Source of the DNA: Utricularia gibba
Taxonomy: Eukaryota; Streptophyta; Magnoliopsida; Lamiales; Lentibulariaceae
Reading direction: 5' to 3'
Length of the DNA stretch: 64,000 nucleotides
Assembly: GCA_002189035.1 (NCBI GenBank)
Contig: CM007990.1
Coordinates: 3,906,001 to 3,970,000, forward strand
This document shows, one piece after another, positions 1 through 9,424 of the stretch (its first letter is position 1; the number at the start of each line of letters is the position of its first letter). The notes below the pieces were generated by a model. It did no database searches. It saw nothing but the letters and a program-made list of their open reading frames with translations, and was not told where the DNA came from. The translations under genes were made by a program, and so were the position numbers.

Positions 1-54
1 TGGTTCATTTACCCTTGAGTTCTAGCATGATTTGTTTTCTGTTGTTCGATGCAG

Positions 55-1849
55 ATTGATGAAAACGTTGCTCGCGAGATCATAAATCACCGATCACTTC
101 GACATCCCAATATAATTCGATTTAAGGAGGTGAAGTAATTCATACTGACTCAGAGCCGGTTTAATGCGACGACTAGTTGTGTTGATGTTTGTTGCTTGTT
201 TTATGAGTAGGTGGTGCTTACACCAACTCATTTAGCTATTGTTATGGAGTATGCTGCTGGTGGAGAACTTTTTGAGAGGATCTGCACTGCTGGTAGATTC
301 AGTGAAGATGAGGTAGTTTCTAAGACTTTCGGGCCTAATTTGACCGAATAAGTGATTACCTTTGGCTTTTGGGATTGCATTTTTTCATGTACTTTTTATG
401 ATTTGCACAGGCTAGGTACTTCTTTCAGCAACTTATTTGTGGAGTCAGCTACTGTCACGCCATGGTAAGAGAAGCTGATTACCTGTCCGTGAGATGTCAC
501 AGCCTGCAATATTCTGCCGAAAAATTGGGAGTATCATGCTTGCACACTCTGCGTAGCTAATGACTTTATCATTTGCAGCAAATATGCCATCGCGACTTGA
601 AACTGGAGAATACCCTTCTTGATGGAAGTCCTGCTCCACGCCTCAAAATATGCGATTTTGGATACTCAAAAGTGATGCAAATTTGCAAAATATTTTGTTT
701 TTTTGTTTATAAGTGCTCTGTTTGAACCTTGGTTTTCTTCTCTCAAGTCATCTCTACTCCACTCAAGGCCCAAGTCAACTGTAGGAACCCCTGCTTATAT
801 TGCTCCAGAGGTTCTTTCCAGAAGAGAATACGATGGGAAGGCAAGAAAGCTACTTAATTTTTTTTTTTCCTGAAATTTCACCTAAGTGTGCTACTTTAAG
901 CTTCATCCACCTTTTTGAACGCTTTTGCTGTTGTTGTTTTTTGGGGTTACTTGGATACCTCTTCGATATATTTAGCTAAGTGCTGTATGTCCGGCTTCCC
1001 CTGCTCATCTAATTTTGCTCCCAAGTACATCTCCAACTCATGAAAACTGCACCTCCTCTATGAAAATGTGATGGCTTTTCGACCTTCATCCTTCATTTTA
1101 CACCATACCTGTTTTTTCTATCCAGATGGCTGATGTTTGGTCTTGTGGCGTGACACTCTATGTTATGCTTGTTGGAGCATATCCTTTTGAAGATCAGCAA
1201 GATCCTAAGAACTTCAGGAAGACCATCCAAGCAAGTGTTTTGTTTTTCTTCCTTATCATGGCATTTCGTTCGTTCTTCTGCCTGCTTGTCTGGTCGACTT
1301 AACGTATTCATTATTTGATCTTTTCCAGAGGATAATTGCTGTTCAGTACAAGATTCCTGATTATGTCCATATATCAAAAGAGTGCAGGCACCTTCTTTCT
1401 CGGATATTTGTTGCCAGTCCAGCCAATGTATGAGAGCTGGTTTAAATTCCGGAATCACTTATCCTATTTCATGATGAAGACATGAGTCTTCCCTGTAATT
1501 CAACTCTCATGCAGAGAATCACAATCAAGGAAATCAAATCACACCCATGGTTCCTGAAGAACCTACCGAGGGAGCTAACAGAAGCAGCTCAAGCAGGATA
1601 CTACCGCAAGGAGAACCCAACCTATTCCCTCCAAACTGTAGAGGAGATCATGAAGATCGTAGAAGAGGCTAAATCTTCCTCTCCTGCCCCCGCTCACTCC
1701 GAGGATTCGGATGGGGAGCAGGAGAGGAAGAGGAAGAGTTGAAGGAAGAAGAAGAGGAGCCAGAGGACTTGGAAGAAGAAGATGATGAAGACGAGTATGA
1801 TAAGCAGGTAAAAGCTGCTCATGCCAGCGGAGAAGTGCACCTTGTGTGA
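55..1849 (+). CDS. SnRK2 protein kinase (group I-like), 5' end outside window, frameshift near C-terminus
   Basis: Ser/Thr kinase of the plant SnRK2 family, which acts in osmotic-stress signalling. Eight exons are visible: 55-129, 211-312, 411-464, 579-671, 748-840, 1126-1230, 1329-1427 and 1515 onward. All junctions keep phase. Motifs seen: the alpha-C region ([17 protein letters not shown]), catalytic loop [11 protein letters not shown], the activation segment [21 protein letters not shown], and [20 protein letters not shown]. The glycine-rich loop and ATP lysine lie before the window. The open frame of the last exon stops at 1740-1742, but the family hallmark GFGWG and the Glu-rich tail ([17 protein letters not shown]) lie in another frame ending at the TGA at 1847-1849. 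So there is a one-base shift, best placed in the C5 run at 1687-1691. The Glu-rich rather than Asp-rich tail points to group I (SnRK2.4/2.10, SAPK4-7) by family knowledge. Two introns start with GC (841 and 1231). Confidence 0.93.
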
Positions 1850-4055
1850 TGGGTGCAGTGAGAACTAGTAAGTTCCTTCCTGGTTTGGTTTGCTGTTTGG
1901 TACAGACAAGTGATGCCTGTATGAGGTGTGCAATAAGTTTGTAGAGCATTTCTGTGTGTTTTGTAGCATAAGAAGCATGCGGGTTTGAAGACATCTCCTT
2001 CTTCTCGGTTTGAGGCTTCAGCAATAAGGGAATGAAATGGATGCTTGTATTGTTATCAGATTGTTTTGTTAGCCTTTTCCTCTTCAGGTGAGGCATATCC
2101 TTGCAAAATTAATAATATTTAGGGTTTAGAGTGTGTTTGATATATGAATAAGTTATATTAGGAATAAAAGAAGGTATATGAAGAAAAATTATATGATATT
2201 ATAATTTTATTTCAACCATTTTATTTTTATTATTTTATTTTATATTCATGATATAAATTATTCAAATTATAATTTATCTTATCTATCAAACATCATGTTT
2301 TTTTTATTTAATTATCTCTATTTATACTTTATATCAAACACATTTTTAGGATATATATCTCATATTATTATTATGAGACATAATAATATTTAATATCAAT
2401 GAATATGTTTAGAGTATATGTCTCATATTATTATTATAAAAAATCAATAATTTTTATTTAATTCTCTAATTTCGAAAAATAAAATATATGAGTGATTTGA
2501 TTAGAGTGGTTCTCTCATTTAAAAATATATAAATATTGATTTTTGCTAATTTAGGATAGATTATTGAGATCATTGGTGTTTTACATAATGGTTTTGTGTA
2601 AAATATTTCATTCTTTATGTATAGCTGAATATCATGGTTATGATTATTGATTTTGGATGCGAACGACCCTCAACTATGTTGCTCAAACAAATATGCAAAG
2701 AAATAATGTAAGCCCAACGTTTCTAGTGATGATATCCAACATTAATTACATAAGATGGGATGAAATGTGTTTAAATATAGAGATCTTATGATTTTTTTTT
2801 TTGAAAATGAAAAATGTAAAACCGTAATGATTAGGTTTACGAAACAGACAATTTCACATCATTAGAATGTAATTTGTAATATTTGGTATTAAGCCAAACT
2901 AGAATGTTTGCCAATGTCAAGATAGAGACCCATTTAAAATATGATAACATTATCTTATATTGATTATGAATATAAGATGATAAATATTTAAACATAAATT
3001 TCTTTCTAATATTGTATAAAATCTTTTTATCTAAACTGAATAACATGAAATTATAAAAAATGAATATTTAAAACGAATAATATCATACAAATAAAACGTG
3101 ACTTGTTATAATTAAAATGCAAAAATTATATCAAATCTATAAAAATAAAAAAATGAAAATGAAGCCCAAACATGAAAAAATCAAACATCACTTGTTTAAG
3201 AAAACTCAATAACGAAAAATATAGTTGTAAAAGCTTTGCAAAATATGTATATGTTAAAAAAACATATTTATTACACAAACGTTTATAATATATGATTATT
3301 TAAAAGCCTAACTATACATACCCAACACATCATTAATTATTTCCAATTCATGTATAATTGAATATCTCAATAATTGATATTTAAAATATAATATTTGCAT
3401 TGAAAGATATGGTGGATTCAACATTTTGTCCATTTTATATTACACTCACGACTTGGTTTTTTTATTTATTTATTAAAAATAAATAAAATTGAACTTAAAA
3501 TTGAACCGTTCTTGAATCTCGAATCGAATTCCTTTCTAATTAGGGAATCTTCTTGAGAGTCAATGTAGAGATTTAATACGTAGTCTCGTCGTCATAAAAT
3601 TGAAATTACTGAATTTGGTCGCACGAGATTTTAATTTTGCAGTGTAAATTGACAATTGAGGAGATGTCAGCGTCACCTTTGAATGCTGGAATCATCTGCG
3701 CGCGGTTCCAGGATCTATACTATGAGGACGCGTCTACATTCATCCCCTCACGCGACCACCCCCTTATTGCTTTATTTTTTCTTCTATTGCAGAGCAGGAA
3801 ACCATTTTTGTGACTCGCTTCGATTTCCAGCGGAGCTCTGGTTTCTGATCGTTGAGGAGAAGAAGAATTTACATCTCCGATGAACGATTTTGCGCTGCGT
3901 ACTGAAAGTTCTCGTATCTTGGCTCCTCCCTGTAGTTGTTCTTGCGCGTGCTCCTGTTGTCGCGATCTGTCTTCCTGCATTTGTTGATCGTTAATTGGGA
4001 TTTGATTCTACGGAGTGGAAATTAGTGATCTTGCGATTTGGGGGGTTTTGTGGTA
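1850..4055. other. Intergenic, AT-rich, with 3' UTR and upstream region
   Basis: The first 200-250 bases after the kinase stop look like its 3' UTR. The rest is AT-rich, with short ORFs full of stops in other frames and no recognisable domain. Two similar stretches of about 30 bases (near 2350 and 2420) share a run of TCATATTATTATTAT. The 350 bases before 4056 are richer in GC and probably hold the promoter and 5' UTR of the SHM gene. Confidence 0.6.
2130..2342. mobile_element. Possible small MITE with TGTGTTTGATATA inverted ends
   Basis: The sequence TGTGTTTGATATA near the left end recurs in inverted form near the right end, giving a perfect 13-bp terminal inverted repeat around an AT-rich non-coding core of about 210 bp. 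No coding capacity is present. I could not define a convincing target-site duplication, so the superfamily is open. Confidence 0.5.
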
Positions 4056-6302
4056 ATGGATTTGACTCATACTCGGGCGAATAATGGCGTATCATTAGGG
4101 TTTGTGTCGCATGTTTCAACGTTGCCTAGGGATGGAGGTGCGAACACTGAGGGTGGTGTTGGAATTATTTCGTTTCAAATCGAGTCGACATCTCGAGATC
4201 CCCGGCAGCCCCTGCCGTCCACACCTCTTCAGCTGTTGGACCAGCAAACGGAGGATCTGAACAAGCGAGCTGAAAAGAAATTAGATGGGGATGAGGATGT
4301 AAAGGAGGACGACGATAAGGAAGTTGAACAATTTTGCTTTTTTGGGCACTCTATGTCTCTGAAGAGGAAGCGTGCGATGGATCCGTGCCCATCTTCATCG
4401 TCTTTGTTCTCCTTTAAGATTTCTTCGTCAGATATGGATGCACGTAAGCGTGCGGTTAAAGAGTGGGGGAATTTGGGTTTGGAAAGTGCGGACCCTGAAA
4501 TTTTCTCAATCATGGAGAAGGAGAAGCATCGGCAGTTTATGGGGATTGAGTTAATTGCGTCTGAGAACTACGTATGCAAAGCTGTGATGGAAGCACTGGG
4601 TAGTCACTTGACTAATAAGTACTCTGAAGGGATGCCAGGTGCTCGATATTATGGTGGGAATGAATACATTGATGACATAGAAACTCTCTGCTGCGAACGA
4701 GCTTTGGCTGCATTTGGGCTTGATTCTGAAAGTTGGGGTGTGAATGTGCAATCATACTCGTGTACGTCTGCAAATTTCGCTGTCTATACTGGGCTTTTGC
4801 TGCCGGGGGACAGAATAATGGGTTTGGATACACCTTGTGGAGGGAATACAAGCCATGGATGCTACTTGCCTAATGGGAGGAAAGTTTCAGGTGCCTCAAT
4901 ATTTTTTGAGAGCCTGTCATACAAGGTTAATCCACAGACTGGCCTAATAGACTATGATAAACTTGAAGAACGTGCACTAGATTATCGCCCTAAGATATTG
5001 ATATGTGGCGGTAGTTCATATCCACGAGAATGGGATTATGCCAGGTTCCGGAAAATAGCGGATAAGTGTGGTGCAGTTTTGCTATGTGACATGGCTCAGA
5101 TAAGTGGCCTCGTTGTTGCAAAGGTGAAAATTTTATCCCGCAATGGTTATTTAGTTTTAGGGAAGTTACATCATGGAAGCTGTATTTTCTTTCTATCGGT
5201 TTATCTTGTTTCCAACATTTAGGATTTTTTACTTCTTCATAGTGCTCGAGTGTGAAGTCTGTTTGTCAATTAAGCTTTTGGAGGATGCAATCTATGTCTC
5301 TTGCGTAATCTTATGAGTCATCAGAATCCTAACATGAAGCATCAATGCAATACGAAAGCAGATTGCCTTTTTTAATGCTATATGCTTTTCTGAATGCAGG
5401 AGTGCGCAAGTCCTTTCGAATATTGTGATATTGTTACCTCTACCACTCATAAAAGTCTCAGAGGTCCCAGGGGAGGGATCATCTTCTACAGGAAAGGGCC
5501 AAAAGTAAAGAACAGAGGTTCACATATGAATCAAGGAGATGGCATTGAGAAATATGATTTTGAGGAAAAGATCAATTTTGCTGTTTTCCCTGCGCTTCAA
5601 GGTGGACCACACAATAACCACATTGCAGCTTTGGCCATAGCACTAAAGCAAGTTGCAACACCTGCGTTTAAGAGCTATGTAAAACAAGTTAAGAAAAATG
5701 CTGTGGCTTTAGCATCAGCTTTGTCAAGGGGAAACTGCAAGCTGGTAACGGGGGGAACTGACAATCATCTATTGATTTGGGATGTAAGAAACTTTGGGTT
5801 GACTGGTAAGGAATGCTCTAGTCGTAGTTATCCTACTTGCACCATTTCATCTTTGCAAGTGCTGTTATTTAACGATCTCCTGAATGTGCAGGAAAAACCT
5901 TAGAGAGGGTATGCGAGGTGTGCCACATCACAGTCAACAAGACTACAGTGTTTGATGACAACGGAAATATTACTCCTGGAGGCGTGAGGATTGGTACGTG
6001 AATGTTCTCTAGTCAGACACAAGCGTTTATGCTGCCCCTGTTTTGTAACTAAAAACAGATGTTCTTGCACGTGGTTAGGCACTCCTGCAATGACAACAAG
6101 AGGCTGTCTCGAAGCTGACTTTGAGGAGATTGCGAAATTTCTTCTTAGGGCTGTTCGAATTGCCATGTCCGTGCAGAGGGAACAAGGGAAATTGCCAAAA
6201 TCTTCTCCACTGGGGCTTGAGAACAACAGGGAAATCATGGAACTCCGTAGCCGAGTAGAAGCCTTCGCCTCACAGTTCGCCATGCCGGGGTTTGATGAGT
6301 AA
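4056..6302 (+). CDS. SHM7: Serine hydroxymethyltransferase, SHM6/SHM7 (MSA1) type
   Basis: PLP enzyme fold that interconverts serine and glycine with tetrahydrofolate. Four exons: 4056-5123, 5400-5805, 5892-5993 and 6079-6302, with GT-AG introns in phase, giving 599 residues, the length expected for plant SHM6/SHM7. The first ~135 residues are the poorly conserved extension typical of this subclass, including a short SLKRKRA basic stretch that could be a nuclear signal. The core shows [19 protein letters not shown], the glycine-poor variant [14 protein letters not shown], the PLP-lysine motif [13 protein letters not shown] and the C-terminal [14 protein letters not shown]. The normally conserved DMAH reads DMAQ (5090-5101). 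The start at 4056 gives MDLTH, as in the family; an in-frame ATG at 4038 is less likely. In Arabidopsis SHM7/MSA1 affects methylation and sulfur homeostasis; assigning SHM7 rather than SHM6 is a guess. Confidence 0.93.
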
Positions 6303-7331
6303 CTCAGGTACTCCTATCTATGCCGTCCTTGCATCCGATCCGGGATGTGGGTCTCTCGTGATGCCCAAGTCGTCTCTGATCAGATTCTCGTCGGAACGGA
6401 ATGAATCTGCGCATGATCTGCGTGCTGTGTGTCTATTAGTTAAGGTCTGTCTTCATGGCCATCAATGTTTGGTCAGGGGATCCTTTGACGGTGGTATAGA
6501 AGAAGGGAAGTCACCTGCCATTTTTGCAGTGATGGAGGTGGCACCGGAGGCTGTTGGCAGTTCTTTTGCTGTGCGTATTAACAAATTTGCAACAACACAG
6601 TGGTTCCCTGTATCTCCTAGTGGAAGTTTATAGGGCTTTTTCTTTGTCATTCATTCGCATGTGTAGAGTTCTACCATACTTTTGGTTCAATGTCTCCATC
6701 GAGTATGACGATGCTATATTAGAGATCTCATGTTTCTCATCTCTGGCATACTTTTCTTCCCGATGCAAAGCTCATCCTCATCCCTTGATCCAATGAGAAA
6801 ATTTTTTGAGGTTAACAGCGGGATCCGTCAGGCCCCATTATCCGCCTGCTCCATGGCCCTGGGGAGTGAAAATTTGAACTAAAAGTCGTGAATCCAGCCT
6901 CATTTTCCGATCGCTACTGCGTCTTCCCACCACCGGAGGTAAGGACATTTGGTCGTGAAACGCCCGGTGAAAACTAATCTTGTTCTGAGAAAGTGTCCAA
7001 GTACGATTATCCCTCGCTTTCTTATATAGAAATCGCAGCGGCGCTAGCAGGGTACCAGTCGCCGCCATATCGGAGGGGCATCTTATTCGCCCTGGCCCAG
7101 TTTTGACTTGCGACTTCTACAGGCATGTTGATCCCCAGAGGACGCACCAATTAGAAAAGCTCTAGAGATTGGGTTTGCAAGTGCTTAATCGCAAATGATT
7201 TCCAGTTTCAAAAAAGAACTTGGCGTGATGTCTGGCTGTCATTACACGTCTTCTTCTTCAATTCGTTTTCTTCATTTATCTTTCCGATGCGTTAATTGTT
7301 TACACTTGTAGGGGGCTCTAGAGGGGAAAAA
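6303..7331. other. 3' UTR of SHM gene and intergenic sequence
   Basis: The first ~450 bases are moderately GC-rich and probably 3' UTR. Between 6835 and 7080 there is a minus-strand open frame of 76 codons (7068 to 6838) that begins with ATG and has near-genic base composition. It has no domain I recognise, and I do not call it a gene. Confidence 0.5.
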
Positions 7332-8140
7332 ATGGTACATGTTGAAGTGAAAAATTCTGGAAGGGCTGCTTCATTATCTTACAAGAGCATGTATGTTGAT
7401 ACAAGCGCGTGTGCGCTGTTCATTATCTTGGTTTAAGCACCCGGTGGGTTCTACTGTATGTCTCTGAACCCAGGAATTGATCCCATCGATTTAAATAAGT
7501 TTCCCTACATCAGCTTATTCATTTATTGATCTCTGTTTCTTGTTTTCTGGTTGTTGGTAATCCTCTGATTATGAAATATGATTTGCAAAGAATATCACCT
7601 TTGCAGCTGTATATCGGTTCTCTGAGAAGGTTTTAGTTCGTGACTAACCCCATAGCACCAGCGCACTTCTGTTGATGGTAGATTCTGATTTTGCATTTCC
7701 CTTGCCAACTGAGCAGTTGATAAAGATCTAAACGCCCTGAAAAATAAGTTTAGCGGAGAAGAAGTTTCAATCAAGTCCCTTGAGATTCACTGGAAGTCTG
7801 GAATTACAGTCTACAGGTACCCGTGGTGTAGTTATTTGATTTGAACCTTCCTGGAGATGCTGATCACGACAGCAAAGCCTTCACGCTGCTTTTGCTTCTT
7901 GTTAGCTATTTAAGAACCAGGATAAGCAGACGTGATACTCTCTGCAAATTTTGCTGATCTGTTAACATAGCTACTTATTTCTGGTACAAGTAGGAGACAT
8001 GCATGACTACGCATCTGTAGTTGCTTATTCCAAGCATGCGCAGACTCGATGTTACATGCGTAATGTGTTTCAGGCCGAAGCTATCTCTTCAAAGAAAGAA
8101 GGTGTCAAGCAAGAAGGAGAAGTTAAGATGCAACTATTAG
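7332..8140 (+). CDS. Possible small multi-exon gene, product unknown
   Basis: Not recognised. Three stretches look like exons. 7332-7390 begins with ATG (MVHVEVKNSGRAASLSYKSM) and ends at a GTATGT donor. 7717-7815 follows a CAG acceptor, reads VDKDLNALKNKFSGEEVSIK and then a hydrophobic-charged stretch ending ITVY, and ends at a GTACCC donor. 8074-8140 follows a TTTCAG acceptor and, if joined in phase to the previous exon, gives a basic tail (RPKLSLQRKKVSSKKEK) and a stop. The first and second pieces are not in phase, so an exon is missing between them or the start is elsewhere. It could equally be a decayed gene. The base composition is higher in GC than that of the repeats to the right. Confidence 0.3.
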
Positions 8141-8647
8141 TATCCAAATGTGAAGAAATTACGACAGTGGTACGTACTCTTATTGTGCTTGTTTATCAAG
8201 CGAGGCATGATAAGCTATTAGCTTCTTCATGAAATTGTGACCATGGTAAACTGTTTCCATTCAGTAACTCAGTGAATTGCAGATGCTTTTGCTGATGGGA
8301 ATACGAATGAGTTGACAAATGTATGTGTGTTGCATTGCATCTTCTGGTTGCTTCCCCTCACTTCAGTCGAGAAAATAGTCTTTTGCATCAGCTGTTCCCA
8401 TCTCTTGGAACAAATGAAACCATTTTGAAATGAAACTTGGAATCTTCAATTTTTTTTTTTTTTTTTGAAGAATGCTTGTTGCATTGGCGACAAAAATACT
8501 GCTATGAGACTCTCAAAAGGAAGGCGTGAGGTTAGTGGAGGGAAAGATGAAAAGGGGTGCTGCCTCAATAATGGCGGAATAAGCTGCTGTTGCTCAACAG
8601 TTGAACTTGGAGGTCACAAGCGTCGCTGTCTCCAGCGCCGCCTGAAA

Positions 8648-9424
8648 ATGAGTCACCGGAATGTTCTCCTCCTGCTACTCCTCTTGGTCTCGCTTCAGCT
8701 CGTCCTCGCCCACTACACCCACTACCCAACGACCGGAGCCGACTGGAAGGACGCACGCGCTACATTCTACGCTGCCGCAGAGCCCAGCGACGCTGTCGGA
8801 GGCGCGTGTGGATACGATGACCTCGTGAAAAATGGATATGGCAAGGCTACCGCCGCGCTCAGCTCAGTTCTGTACCAAAGGGGCCAGATCTGCGGCGCCT
8901 GCTTCGAAATCCGGTGTGTTAACGACCTAAAATGGTGTATCCCTGGCACCTCCATCATCGTAACTGCCACCAATTTCTGCCCACCCAACTACGGCTTCGA
9001 GGCCGACGGCGGTGGCCGGTGCAACCCACCTAACGCCCATTTCGTTCTCCCCATCGAAGCATTCGAGAAGATCGCTATCTGGAAGGCATCGAATATGCCT
9101 GTCCAGTACCGGAGAATCAATTGCAGAAAAGACGGGGGCATCCGATTCACCATCTCCGGCGCCGGAATATTCCTATCGGTGCTAATTAGCAACGTGGGTG
9201 GCCCCGGAGACATCACCGCCGTGAAAATCAAGGGTTCCCGAACCGGGTGGCTGCCGATGGGTAGAAATTGGGGGCAAATCTGGCACGTAAACGCCGACCT
9301 GAAGAATCAGCCCCTATCGTTCGAAGTCACCGCCAGCGACGGCGTTACCCTGCCGTCGTACAACGTCGCACCCAAGAACTGGGAATTTGGGCAATCTTTT
9401 GAAGGTAAACAATTTGAATCCTAA
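8648..9424 (+). CDS. EXPA13: Alpha-expansin, EXPA13 type
   Basis: Secreted cell-wall loosening protein of 258 residues in a single exon. A signal peptide is clear (MSHRNVLL followed by a leucine-rich run, then LVLA before HYTHYP). Domain 1 (about residues 30-150) has DARATFYAAAEPSDAVGGACGYDDL, the cysteine pattern QICGACFEIRC and ATNFCPPNYG. Where most alpha-expansins have HFD, this protein reads HFVLPIEAFEKIA, as in the EXPA13 clade. Domain 2 contains VKIKGSRTGWLPMGRNWGQIW and ends YNVAPKNWEFGQSFEGKQF. The frame is open upstream to 8465, but ATG at 8648 is chosen because it starts directly at the signal peptide. A T-rich run lies at about 8449-8466. Expansins usually act without detectable hydrolysis; the lack of the HFD aspartate fits a clade-specific variation, not a defect of this copy. 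Confidence 0.93.
   Translation: MSHRNVLLLLLLLVSLQLVLAHYTHYPTTGADWKDARATFYAAAEPSDAVGGACGYDDLVKNGYGKATAALSSVLYQRGQICGACFEIRCVNDLKWCIPGTSIIVTATNFCPPNYGFEADGGGRCNPPNAHFVLPIEAFEKIAIWKASNMPVQYRRINCRKDGGIRFTISGAGIFLSVLISNVGGPGDITAVKIKGSRTGWLPMGRNWGQIWHVNADLKNQPLSFEVTASDGVTLPSYNVAPKNWEFGQSFEGKQFES

Noticed and set aside
6838-7068. 76-codon minus-strand frame starting MAATGTLLAPL
   Set aside because: It resembles an organelle-targeting start, but nothing continues it in a gene-like way and no family is recognised.
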